Source: Sabellastarte sp. h YS-2021 (lineage: Eukaryota > Annelida > Polychaeta > Sabellida > Sabellidae). Taken from it: a DNA stretch of 64,000 bases. The notes under the pieces were generated by a model. That model was not told the DNA's origin. It did not search any database and was given only the letters and a program-made list of their open reading frames with translations. The stretch lies in contig OZ024936.1 of NCBI GenBank assembly GCA_964017235.1, forward strand, positions 13,244,496 to 13,308,495, given 5' to 3'. Both the position numbers and the translations under genes were made by a program. Below, in pieces: positions 23,793 through 37,442 of this stretch. How positions within the stretch are numbered: position 1 is the stretch's first letter; the number at the start of each line of letters is the position of its first letter.

Positions 23793-26700
23793 ATAGGGAT
23801 TTTGCCATGCATATACACTAGTACAGGTGCCTTACCATCGAGTATGCCAATTTTGGTCGTTCCGAGGGACACCAATTTTTTTCCACCAATGGATAGAGTG
23901 GTCCAGTCTGAGTCTATACAATATAACAGGGTAGGGTGTAAAGACCTTAATTTCGTAGATTTGAGCAGAAACAGTATTTCCCATTGATTTTAAATGGGGA
24001 TTTCGTCGTACATGTGTAGATGCCTTACCATCGAGTACGCCAATTTTGGTCGTTCCGAGGGACACCAATTTTTTTCCACCAATGGATAGAGTGGTCCAGT
24101 CTGAGTCTATACAATATAACAGGGTAGGGTCTAAAGACCTTAATTTCGTAGATATGAGCAGAAACAGTATTTCCCATTGATTTTCAATAGGGATTTTGCC
24201 ATGCATATACACTAGTACAGGTGCCTTACCATGGAGTACGCCAATTTTGGTCGTTCCGAGGGACACCAATTTTTTTCCACCAATGGATAGAGTGGTCCAG
24301 TCTGAGTCTATACAATATAACAGGGTAGGGTCCAAAGACCTTAATTTTGTAGATATGAGCAGAAACAGTATTTCCCATTGATTTTAAATAGGGATTTTGC
24401 CATGCATATACACTAGTACAGGTGCCTTACCATCGAGTACGCCAATTTTGGTCGTTCCGAGGGACACCAATTTTTTTCCACCAATGGATAGAGTGGTCCA
24501 GTCTGAGTCTATACAATATAACAGGGTAGGGTCTAAAGACCTTAATTTCGTAGATATGAGCAGAAACAGTATTTCCCATTGATTTTAAATGGGGATTTCG
24601 TCGTACATGTGTAGATGCCTTACCCTCGAGTACGCCAATTTTGGTCGTTCCGAGGGACACCAATTTTTTTCCACCAATGGATAGAGTGGTCCAGTCTGAG
24701 TCTATACAATATAACAGGGTAGGGTCTAAAGACCTTAATTTCGTAGATATGAGCAGAAACAGTATTTCCCATTGATTTTAAATGGGGATTTCGTCGTACA
24801 TGTGTAGATGCCTTACCATCGAGTACGCCAATTTTGGTCGTTCTGAGGGACACCAATTTTTTTCCACCAATGGATAGAGTGGTCCAGTCTGAGTCTATAC
24901 AATATAACAGGGTAGGGTCTAAAGACCTTAATTTCGTAGATATGAGCAGAAACAGTATTTCCCATTGATTTTAAATGGGGATTTCGTCGTACATGTGTAG
25001 ATGCCTTACCATCGAGTACGCCAATTTTGGTCGTTCCGAGGGACACCAATTTTTTTCCACCAATGGATAGAGTGGTCCAGTCTGAGTCTATACAATATAA
25101 CAGGGTAGGGTCTAAAGACCTTAATTTCGTAGATATGAGCAGAAACAGTATTTCCCATTGATTTTAAATGGGGATTTCGTCGTACATGTGTAGATGCCTT
25201 ACCATCGAGTACGCCAATTTTGGTCGTTCCGAGGGACACCAATTTTTTTCCACCAATGGATAGAGTGGTCCAGTCTGCGTCTATACAATATAACAGGGTA
25301 GGGTCTAAAGACCTTAATTTTGTAGATATGAGCAGAAACAGTATTTCCCATTGATTTTAAATAGGGATTTTGCCATGCATATACACTAGTACAGGTGCCT
25401 TACCATCGAGTATGCCAATTTTGGTCGTTCCGAGGGACACCAATTTTTTTCCACCAATGGATAGAGTGGTCCAGTCTGAGTCTATACAATATAACAGGGT
25501 AGGGTGTAAAGACCTTAATTTCGTAGATTTGAGCAGAAACAGTATTTCCCATTGATTTTAAATGGGGATTTCGTCGTACATGTGTAGATGCCTTACCATC
25601 GAGTACGCCAATTTTGGTCGTTCCGAGGGACACCAATTTTTTTCCACCAATGGATAGAGTGGTCCAGTCTGAGTCTATACAATATAACAGGGTAGGGTCT
25701 AAAGACCTTAATTTCGTAGATATGAGCAGAAACAGTATTTCCCATTGATTTTCAATAGGGATTTTGCCATGCATATACACTAGTACAGGTGCCTTACCAT
25801 CGAGTACGCCAATTTTGGTCGTTCCGAGGGACACCAATTTTTTTCCACCAATGGATAGAGTGGTCCAGTCTGAGTCTATACAATATAACAGGGTAGGGTC
25901 TAAAGACCTTAATTTCGTAGATATGAGCAGAAACAGTATTTCCCATTGATTTTAAATGGGGATTTCGTCGTACATGTGTAGATGCCTTACCCTCGAGTAC
26001 GCCAATTTTGGTCGTTCCGAGGGACACCAATTTTTTTCCACCAATGGATAGAGTGGTCCAGTCTGAGTCTATACAATATAACAGGGTAGGGTCTAAAGAC
26101 CTTAATTTCGTAGATATGAGCAGAAACAGTATTTCCCATTGATTTTAAATGGGGATTTCGTCGTACATGTGTAGATGCCTTACCATCGAGTACGCCAATT
26201 TTGGTCGTTCTGAGGGACACCAATTTTTTTCCACCAATGGATAGAGTGGTCCAGTCTGAGTCTATACAATATAACAGGGTAGGGTCTAAAGACCTTAATT
26301 TCGTAGATATGAGCAGAAACAGTATTTCCCATTGATTTTAAATGGGGATTTCGTCGTACATGTGTAGATGCCTTACCATCGAGTACGCCAATTTTGGTCG
26401 TTCCGAGGGACACCAATTTTTTTCCACCAATGGATAGAGTGGTCCAGTCTGAGTCTATACAATATAACAGGGTAGGGTCTAAAGACCTTAATTTCGTAGA
26501 TATGAGCAGAAACAGTATTTCCCATTGATTTTAAATGGGGATTTCGTCGTACATGTGTAGATGCCTTACCATCGAGTACGCCTATTTTGGTCGTTCCGAG
26601 GGACACCAATTTTTTTCCACCAATGGATAGAGTGGTCCAGTCTGCGTCTATACAATATAACAGGGTAGGGTCTAAAGACCTTAATTTTGTAGATATGAGC

Positions 26701-29700
26701 AGAAACAGTATTTCCCATTGATTTTAAATAGGGATTTTGCCATGCATATACACTAGTACAGGTGCCTTACCATCGAGTACGCCAATTTTGGTCGTTCCGA
26801 GGGACACCAATTTTTTTCCACCAATGGATAGAGTGGTCCAGTCTGAGTCTATACAATATAACAGGGTAGGGTGTAAAGACCTTAATTTCGTAGATTTGAG
26901 CAGAAACAGTATTTCCCATTGATTTTAAATGGGGATTTCGTCGTACATGTGTAGATGCCTTACCCTCGAGTACGCCAATTTTGGTCGTTCCGAGGGACAC
27001 CAATTTTTTTCCACCAATGGATAGAGTGGTCCAGTCTGAGTCTATACAATATAACAGGGTAGGGTCTAAAGACCTTAATTTCGTAGATATGAGCAGAAAC
27101 AGTATTTCCCATTGATTTTAAATGGGGATTTCGTCGTACATGTGTAGATGCCTTACCATCGAGTACGCCAATTTTGTTCGTTCCGAGGGACACCAATTTT
27201 TTTCCACCAATGGATAGAGTGGTCCAGTCTGAGTCTATACAATATAACAGGGTAGGGTCTAAAGACCTTAATTTCGTAGATATGAGCAGAAACAGTATTT
27301 CCCATTGATTTTAAATGGGGATTTCGTCGTACATGTGTAGATGCCTTACCATCGAGTACGCCAATTTTGGTCGTTCCGAGGGACACCAATTTTTTTCCAC
27401 CAATGGATAGAGTGGTCCAGTCTGCGTCTATACAATATAACAGGGTAGGGTCTAAAGACCTTAATTTTGTAGATATGAGCAGAAACAGTATTTCCCATTG
27501 ATTTTAAATAGGGATTTTGCCATGCATATACACTAGTACAGGTGCCTTACCATCGAGTATGCCAATTTTGGTCGTTCCGAGGGACACCAATTTTTTCCAC
27601 CAATGGATAGAGTGGTCCAGTCTGAGTCTATACAATATAACAGGGTAGGGTGTAAAGACCTTAATTTCGTAGATTTGAGCAGAAACAGTATTTCCCATTG
27701 ATTTTAAATGGGGATTTCGTCGTACATGTGTAGATGCCTTACCATCGAGTACGCCAATTTTGGTCGTTCCGAGGGACACCAATTTTTTTCCACCAATGGA
27801 TAGAGTGGTCCAGTCTGAGTCTATACAATATAACAGGGTAGGGTCTAAAGACCTTAATTTCGTAGATATGAGCAGAAACAGTATTTCCCATTGATTTTCA
27901 ATAGGGATTTTGCCATGCATATACACTAGTACAGGTGCCTTACCATCGAGTACGCCAATTTTGGTCGTTCCGAGGGACACCAATTTTTTTCCACCAATGG
28001 ATAGAGTGGTCCAGTCTGAGTCTATACAATATAACAGGGTAGGGTCTAAAGACCTTAATTTCGTAGATATGAGCAGAAACAGTATTTCCCATTGATTTTA
28101 AATGGGGATTTCGTCGTACATGTGTAGATGCCTTACCCTCGAGTACGCCAATTTTGGTCGTTCCGAGGGACACCAATTTTTTTCCACCAATGGATAGAGT
28201 GGTCCAGTCTGAGTCTATACAATATAACAGGGTAGGGTCTAAAGACCTTAATTTCGTAGATATGAGCAGAAACAGTATTTCCCATTGATTTTAAATGGGG
28301 ATTTCGTCGTACATGTGTAGATGCCTTACCATCGAGTACGCCAATTTTGGTCGTTCCGAGGGACACCAATTTTTTTCCACCAATGGATAGAGTGGTCCAG
28401 TCTGAGTCTATACAATATAACAGGGTAGGGTCTAAAGACCTTAATTTCGTAGATATGAGCAGAAACAGTATTTCCCATTGATTTTAAATGGGGATTTCGT
28501 CGTACATGTGTAGATGCCTTACCATCGAGTACGCCAATTTTGGTCGTTCCGAGGGACACCAATTTTTTTCCACCAATGGATAGAGTGGTCCAGTCTGAGT
28601 CTATACAATATAACAGGGTAGGGTCTAAAGACCTTAATTTCGTAGATATGAGCAGAAACAGTATTTCCCATTGATTTTAAATGGGGATTTCGTCGTACAT
28701 GTGTAGATGCCTTACCATCAAGTACGCCAATTTTGGTCGTTCCGAGGGACACCAATTTTTTTCCACCAATGGATAGAGTGGTCCAGTCTGCGTCTATACA
28801 ATATAACAGGGTAGGGTCTAAAGACCTTAATTTTGTAGATATGAGCAGAAACAGTATTTCCCATTGATTTTAAATAGGGATTTTGCCATGCATATACACT
28901 AGTACAGGTGCCTTACCATCGAGTACGCCAATTTTGGTCGTTCCGAGGGACACCAATTTTTTTCCACCAATGGATAGAGTGGTCCAGTCTGAGTCTATAC
29001 AATATAACAGGGTAGGGTCTAAAGACCTTAATTTCGTAGATATGAGCAGAAACAGTATTTCCCATTGATTTTAAATGGGGATTTCGTCGTACATGTGTAG
29101 ATGCCTTACCATCGAGTACGCCAATTTTGGTCGTTCTGAGGGACACCAATTTTTTTCCACCAATGGATAGAGTGGTCCAGTCTGAGTCTATACAATATAA
29201 CAGGGTAGGGTCTAAAGACCTTAATTTCGTAGATATGAGCAGAAACAGTATTTCCCATTGATTTTAAATGGGGATTTCGTCGTACATGTGTAGATGCCTT
29301 ACCATCGAGTACGCCAATTTTGGTCGTTCCGAGGGACACCAATTTTTTTCCACCAATGGATAGAGTGGTCCAGTCTGAGTCTATACAATATAACAGGGTA
29401 GGGTCTAAAGACCTTAATTTCGTAGATATGAGCAGAAACAGTATTTCCCATTGATTTTAAATGGGGATTTCGTCGTACATGTGTAGATGCCTTACCATCG
29501 AGTACGCCAATTTTGGTCGTTCCGAGGGACACCAATTTTTTTCCACCAATGGATAGAGTGGTCCAGTCTGAGTCTATACAATATAGCAGGGTAGGGTCTA
29601 AAGACCTTAATTTCGTAGATATGAGCAAAAACAGTATTTCCCATTGATTTTAAATGGGGATTTCGTCGTACATGTGTAGATGCCTTACCATCGAGTACGC

Positions 29701-30617
29701 CAATTTTGGTCGTTCCGAGGGACACCAATTTTTTTCCACCAATGGATAGAGTGGTCCAGTCTGAGTCTATACAATATAACAGGGTAGGGTCTAAAGACCT
29801 TAATTTCGTAGATATGAGCAGAAACAGTATTTCCCATTGATTTTAAATGGGGATTTCGTCGTACATGTGTAGATGCCTTACCTCGAGTACGCCAATTTTG
29901 GTCGTTCTGAGGGACACCAATTTTTTTCCACCAATGGATAGAGTGGTCCAGTCTGAGTCTATACAATATAACAGGGTAGGGTCTAAAGACCTTAATTTCG
30001 TAGATATGAGCAGAAACAGTATTTCCCATTGATTTTAAATGGGGATTTCGTCGTACATGTGTAGATGCCTTACCATCGAGTACGCCAATTTTGGTCGTTC
30101 TGAGGGACACCAATTTTTTTCCACCAATGGATAGAGTGGTCCAGTCTGAGTCTATACAATATAACAGGGTAGGGTCTAAAGACCTTAATTTCGTAGATAT
30201 GAGCAGAAACAGTATTTCCCATTGATTTTAAATGGGGATTTCGTCGTACATGTGTAGATGCCTTACCATCGAGTACGCCAATTTTGGTCGTTCCGAGGGA
30301 CACCAATTTTTTTCCACCAATGGATAGAGTGGTCCAGTCTGAGTCTATACAATATAACAGGGTAGGGTCTAAAGACCTTAATTTCGTAGATATGAGCAGA
30401 AACAGTATTTCCCATTGATTTTAAATGGGGATTTCGTCGTACATGTGTAGATGCCTTACCATCGAGTACGCCAATTTTGGTCGTTCCGAGGGACACCAAT
30501 TTTTTTCCACCAATGGATAGAGTGGTCCAGTCTGCGTCTATACAATATAACAGGGTAGGGTCTAAAGACCTTAATTTTGTAGATATGAGCAGAAACAGTA
30601 TTTCCCATTGATTTTAA
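23793..30617 (+). repeat. 35-mer higher-order repeat, copy 2 (6825 bp)
   Basis: B starts are 23793, 24187, 24388, 25361, 25755, 26728, 27508, 27901 and 28874. The first 28 monomers repeat 18318-23792. The block is then extended by seven more A monomers, one of them 192 bp (6 x 193 + 192 = 1350), giving an eight-A run after 28874. The extension brings the variants ATATAGCAGGG with GAGCAAAAAC (about 29583-29627) and the 1 bp deletion at about 29881. The next block (30618-37442) repeats all 35 monomers at offset 6825. Confidence 0.92.
29847..30038 (+). repeat. 192 bp A monomer (1 bp deletion in CCCTCGAG)
   Basis: TTACCCTCGAG has become TTACCTCGAG, one C short, so this A copy is 192 bp. The same allele occurs at 36672, 37837, 43674 and 44839 and nowhere else. 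Spacings are 6825 (29847 to 36672), 1165 (36672 to 37837 and 43674 to 44839) and 7002 (36672 to 43674), which trace three separate duplication steps. The deletion also removes the usual early stop from the plus frame of this A monomer, which accounts for the 61-codon frame there. I do not regard that frame as a gene. Confidence 0.93.
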
Positions 30618-33600
30618 ATAGGGATTTTGCCATGCATATACACTAGTACAGGTGCCTTACCATCGAGTATGCCAATTTTGGTCGTTCCGAGGGACACCAA
30701 TTTTTTTCCACCAATGGATAGAGTGGTCCAGTCTGAGTCTATACAATATAACAGGGTAGGGTGTAAAGACCTTAATTTCGTAGATTTGAGCAGAAACAGT
30801 ATTTCCCATTGATTTTAAATGGGGATTTCGTCGTACATGTGTAGATGCCTTACCATCGAGTACGCCAATTTTGGTCGTTCCGAGGGACACCAATTTTTTT
30901 CCACCAATGGATAGAGTGGTCCAGTCTGAGTCTATACAATATAACAGGGTAGGGTCTAAAGACCTTAATTTCGTAGATATGAGCAGAAACAGTATTTCCC
31001 ATTGATTTTCAATAGGGATTTTGCCATGCATATACACTAGTACAGGTGCCTTACCATGGAGTACGCCAATTTTGGTCGTTCCGAGGGACACCAATTTTTT
31101 TCCACCAATGGATAGAGTGGTCCAGTCTGAGTCTATACAATATAACAGGGTAGGGTCCAAAGACCTTAATTTTGTAGATATGAGCAGAAACAGTATTTCC
31201 CATTGATTTTAAATAGGGATTTTGCCATGCATATACACTAGTACAGGTGCCTTACCATCGAGTACGCCAATTTTGGTCGTTCCGAGGGACACCAATTTTT
31301 TTCCACCAATGGATAGAGTGGTCCAGTCTGAGTCTATACAATATAACAGGGTAGGGTCTAAAGACCTTAATTTCGTAGATATGAGCAGAAACAGTATTTC
31401 CCATTGATTTTAAATGGGGATTTCGTCGTACATGTGTAGATGCCTTACCCTCGAGTACGCCAATTTTGGTCGTTCCGAGGGACACCAATTTTTTTCCACC
31501 AATGGATAGAGTGGTCCAGTCTGAGTCTATACAATATAACAGGGTAGGGTCTAAAGACCTTAATTTCGTAGATATGAGCAGAAACAGTATTTCCCATTGA
31601 TTTTAAATGGGGATTTCGTCGTACATGTGTAGATGCCTTACCATCGAGTACGCCAATTTTGGTCGTTCTGAGGGACACCAATTTTTTTCCACCAATGGAT
31701 AGAGTGGTCCAGTCTGAGTCTATACAATATAACAGGGTAGGGTCTAAAGACCTTAATTTCGTAGATATGAGCAGAAACAGTATTTCCCATTGATTTTAAA
31801 TGGGGATTTCGTCGTACATGTGTAGATGCCTTACCATCGAGTACGCCAATTTTGGTCGTTCCGAGGGACACCAATTTTTTTCCACCAATGGATAGAGTGG
31901 TCCAGTCTGAGTCTATACAATATAACAGGGTAGGGTCTAAAGACCTTAATTTCGTAGATATGAGCAGAAACAGTATTTCCCATTGATTTTAAATGGGGAT
32001 TTCGTCGTACATGTGTAGATGCCTTACCATCGAGTACGCCAATTTTGGTCGTTCCGAGGGACACCAATTTTTTTCCACCAATGGATAGAGTGGTCCAGTC
32101 TGCGTCTATACAATATAACAGGGTAGGGTCTAAAGACCTTAATTTTGTAGATATGAGCAGAAACAGTATTTCCCATTGATTTTAAATAGGGATTTTGCCA
32201 TGCATATACACTAGTACAGGTGCCTTACCATCGAGTATGCCAATTTTGGTCGTTCCGAGGGACACCAATTTTTTTCCACCAATGGATAGAGTGGTCCAGT
32301 CTGAGTCTATACAATATAACAGGGTAGGGTGTAAAGACCTTAATTTCGTAGATTTGAGCAGAAACAGTATTTCCCATTGATTTTAAATGGGGATTTCGTC
32401 GTACATGTGTAGATGCCTTACCATCGAGTACGCCAATTTTGGTCGTTCCGAGGGACACCAATTTTTTTCCACCAATGGATAGAGTGGTCCAGTCTGAGTC
32501 TATACAATATAACAGGGTAGGGTCTAAAGACCTTAATTTCGTAGATATGAGCAGAAACAGTATTTCCCATTGATTTTCAATAGGGATTTTGCCATGCATA
32601 TACACTAGTACAGGTGCCTTACCATCGAGTACGCCAATTTTGGTCGTTCCGAGGGACACCAATTTTTTTCCACCAATGGATAGAGTGGTCCAGTCTGAGT
32701 CTATACAATATAACAGGGTAGGGTCTAAAGACCTTAATTTCGTAGATATGAGCAGAAACAGTATTTCCCATTGATTTTAAATGGGGATTTCGTCGTACAT
32801 GTGTAGATGCCTTACCCTCGAGTACGCCAATTTTGGTCGTTCCGAGGGACACCAATTTTTTTCCACCAATGGATAGAGTGGTCCAGTCTGAGTCTATACA
32901 ATATAACAGGGTAGGGTCTAAAGACCTTAATTTCGTAGATATGAGCAGAAACAGTATTTCCCATTGATTTTAAATGGGGATTTCGTCGTACATGTGTAGA
33001 TGCCTTACCATCGAGTACGCCAATTTTGGTCGTTCTGAGGGACACCAATTTTTTTCCACCAATGGATAGAGTGGTCCAGTCTGAGTCTATACAATATAAC
33101 AGGGTAGGGTCTAAAGACCTTAATTTCGTAGATATGAGCAGAAACAGTATTTCCCATTGATTTTAAATGGGGATTTCGTCGTACATGTGTAGATGCCTTA
33201 CCATCGAGTACGCCAATTTTGGTCGTTCCGAGGGACACCAATTTTTTTCCACCAATGGATAGAGTGGTCCAGTCTGAGTCTATACAATATAACAGGGTAG
33301 GGTCTAAAGACCTTAATTTCGTAGATATGAGCAGAAACAGTATTTCCCATTGATTTTAAATGGGGATTTCGTCGTACATGTGTAGATGCCTTACCATCGA
33401 GTACGCCTATTTTGGTCGTTCCGAGGGACACCAATTTTTTTCCACCAATGGATAGAGTGGTCCAGTCTGCGTCTATACAATATAACAGGGTAGGGTCTAA
33501 AGACCTTAATTTTGTAGATATGAGCAGAAACAGTATTTCCCATTGATTTTAAATAGGGATTTTGCCATGCATATACACTAGTACAGGTGCCTTACCATCG

Positions 33601-36600
33601 AGTACGCCAATTTTGGTCGTTCCGAGGGACACCAATTTTTTTCCACCAATGGATAGAGTGGTCCAGTCTGAGTCTATACAATATAACAGGGTAGGGTGTA
33701 AAGACCTTAATTTCGTAGATTTGAGCAGAAACAGTATTTCCCATTGATTTTAAATGGGGATTTCGTCGTACATGTGTAGATGCCTTACCCTCGAGTACGC
33801 CAATTTTGGTCGTTCCGAGGGACACCAATTTTTTTCCACCAATGGATAGAGTGGTCCAGTCTGAGTCTATACAATATAACAGGGTAGGGTCTAAAGACCT
33901 TAATTTCGTAGATATGAGCAGAAACAGTATTTCCCATTGATTTTAAATGGGGATTTCGTCGTACATGTGTAGATGCCTTACCATCGAGTACGCCAATTTT
34001 GTTCGTTCCGAGGGACACCAATTTTTTTCCACCAATGGATAGAGTGGTCCAGTCTGAGTCTATACAATATAACAGGGTAGGGTCTAAAGACCTTAATTTC
34101 GTAGATATGAGCAGAAACAGTATTTCCCATTGATTTTAAATGGGGATTTCGTCGTACATGTGTAGATGCCTTACCATCGAGTACGCCAATTTTGGTCGTT
34201 CCGAGGGACACCAATTTTTTTCCACCAATGGATAGAGTGGTCCAGTCTGCGTCTATACAATATAACAGGGTAGGGTCTAAAGACCTTAATTTTGTAGATA
34301 TGAGCAGAAACAGTATTTCCCATTGATTTTAAATAGGGATTTTGCCATGCATATACACTAGTACAGGTGCCTTACCATCGAGTATGCCAATTTTGGTCGT
34401 TCCGAGGGACACCAATTTTTTCCACCAATGGATAGAGTGGTCCAGTCTGAGTCTATACAATATAACAGGGTAGGGTGTAAAGACCTTAATTTCGTAGATT
34501 TGAGCAGAAACAGTATTTCCCATTGATTTTAAATGGGGATTTCGTCGTACATGTGTAGATGCCTTACCATCGAGTACGCCAATTTTGGTCGTTCCGAGGG
34601 ACACCAATTTTTTTCCACCAATGGATAGAGTGGTCCAGTCTGAGTCTATACAATATAACAGGGTAGGGTCTAAAGACCTTAATTTCGTAGATATGAGCAG
34701 AAACAGTATTTCCCATTGATTTTCAATAGGGATTTTGCCATGCATATACACTAGTACAGGTGCCTTACCATCGAGTACGCCAATTTTGGTCGTTCCGAGG
34801 GACACCAATTTTTTTCCACCAATGGATAGAGTGGTCCAGTCTGAGTCTATACAATATAACAGGGTAGGGTCTAAAGACCTTAATTTCGTAGATATGAGCA
34901 GAAACAGTATTTCCCATTGATTTTAAATGGGGATTTCGTCGTACATGTGTAGATGCCTTACCCTCGAGTACGCCAATTTTGGTCGTTCCGAGGGACACCA
35001 ATTTTTTTCCACCAATGGATAGAGTGGTCCAGTCTGAGTCTATACAATATAACAGGGTAGGGTCTAAAGACCTTAATTTCGTAGATATGAGCAGAAACAG
35101 TATTTCCCATTGATTTTAAATGGGGATTTCGTCGTACATGTGTAGATGCCTTACCATCGAGTACGCCAATTTTGGTCGTTCCGAGGGACACCAATTTTTT
35201 TCCACCAATGGATAGAGTGGTCCAGTCTGAGTCTATACAATATAACAGGGTAGGGTCTAAAGACCTTAATTTCGTAGATATGAGCAGAAACAGTATTTCC
35301 CATTGATTTTAAATGGGGATTTCGTCGTACATGTGTAGATGCCTTACCATCGAGTACGCCAATTTTGGTCGTTCCGAGGGACACCAATTTTTTTCCACCA
35401 ATGGATAGAGTGGTCCAGTCTGAGTCTATACAATATAACAGGGTAGGGTCTAAAGACCTTAATTTCGTAGATATGAGCAGAAACAGTATTTCCCATTGAT
35501 TTTAAATGGGGATTTCGTCGTACATGTGTAGATGCCTTACCATCAAGTACGCCAATTTTGGTCGTTCCGAGGGACACCAATTTTTTTCCACCAATGGATA
35601 GAGTGGTCCAGTCTGCGTCTATACAATATAACAGGGTAGGGTCTAAAGACCTTAATTTTGTAGATATGAGCAGAAACAGTATTTCCCATTGATTTTAAAT
35701 AGGGATTTTGCCATGCATATACACTAGTACAGGTGCCTTACCATCGAGTACGCCAATTTTGGTCGTTCCGAGGGACACCAATTTTTTTCCACCAATGGAT
35801 AGAGTGGTCCAGTCTGAGTCTATACAATATAACAGGGTAGGGTCTAAAGACCTTAATTTCGTAGATATGAGCAGAAACAGTATTTCCCATTGATTTTAAA
35901 TGGGGATTTCGTCGTACATGTGTAGATGCCTTACCATCGAGTACGCCAATTTTGGTCGTTCTGAGGGACACCAATTTTTTTCCACCAATGGATAGAGTGG
36001 TCCAGTCTGAGTCTATACAATATAACAGGGTAGGGTCTAAAGACCTTAATTTCGTAGATATGAGCAGAAACAGTATTTCCCATTGATTTTAAATGGGGAT
36101 TTCGTCGTACATGTGTAGATGCCTTACCATCGAGTACGCCAATTTTGGTCGTTCCGAGGGACACCAATTTTTTTCCACCAATGGATAGAGTGGTCCAGTC
36201 TGAGTCTATACAATATAACAGGGTAGGGTCTAAAGACCTTAATTTCGTAGATATGAGCAGAAACAGTATTTCCCATTGATTTTAAATGGGGATTTCGTCG
36301 TACATGTGTAGATGCCTTACCATCGAGTACGCCAATTTTGGTCGTTCCGAGGGACACCAATTTTTTTCCACCAATGGATAGAGTGGTCCAGTCTGAGTCT
36401 ATACAATATAGCAGGGTAGGGTCTAAAGACCTTAATTTCGTAGATATGAGCAAAAACAGTATTTCCCATTGATTTTAAATGGGGATTTCGTCGTACATGT
36501 GTAGATGCCTTACCATCGAGTACGCCAATTTTGGTCGTTCCGAGGGACACCAATTTTTTTCCACCAATGGATAGAGTGGTCCAGTCTGAGTCTATACAAT

Positions 36601-37442
36601 ATAACAGGGTAGGGTCTAAAGACCTTAATTTCGTAGATATGAGCAGAAACAGTATTTCCCATTGATTTTAAATGGGGATTTCGTCGTACATGTGTAGATG
36701 CCTTACCTCGAGTACGCCAATTTTGGTCGTTCTGAGGGACACCAATTTTTTTCCACCAATGGATAGAGTGGTCCAGTCTGAGTCTATACAATATAACAGG
36801 GTAGGGTCTAAAGACCTTAATTTCGTAGATATGAGCAGAAACAGTATTTCCCATTGATTTTAAATGGGGATTTCGTCGTACATGTGTAGATGCCTTACCA
36901 TCGAGTACGCCAATTTTGGTCGTTCCGAGGGACACCAATTTTTTTCTACCAATGGATAGAGTGGTCCAGTCTGAGTCTATACAATATAACAGGGTAGGGT
37001 CTAAAGACCTTAATTTCGTAGATATGAGCAGAAACAGTATTTCCCATTGATTTTAAATGGGGATTTCGTCGTACATGTGTAGATGCCTTACCATCGAGTA
37101 CACCAATTTTGGTCGTTCCGAGGGACACCAATTTTTTTCCACCAATGGATAGAGTGGTCCAGTCTGAGTCTATACAATATAGCAGGGTAGGGTCTAAAGA
37201 CCTTAATTTCGTAGATATGAGCAAAAACAGTATTTCCCATTGATTTTAAATGGGGATTTCGTCGTACATGTGTAGATGCCTTACCATCGAGTACGCCAAT
37301 TTTGGTCGTTCCGAGGGACACCAATTTTTTTCCACCAATGGATAGAGTGGTCCAGTCTGAGTCTATACAATATAACAGGGTAGGGTCTAAAGACCTTAAT
37401 TTCGTAGATATGAGCAGAAACAGTATTTCCCATTGATTTTAA
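30618..37442 (+). repeat. 35-mer higher-order repeat, copy 3 (6825 bp)
   Basis: B starts are 30618, 31012, 31213, 32186, 32580, 33553, 34333, 34726 and 35699, each exactly 6825 bp after its counterpart. The block includes the 192 bp A at 36672. Identity with copy 2 appears complete until about 36.9 kb, where copy 3 has TTCCGAGG and TTCTACC (about 36929-36957) and copy 2 has TTCTGAGG and TTCCACC. Copy 3 therefore ends in different sequence, and a recombination breakpoint lies just before it. A CACCAATTTTGG variant (37102) and a second ATATAGCAGGG unit (about 37179) follow. Confidence 0.92.
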
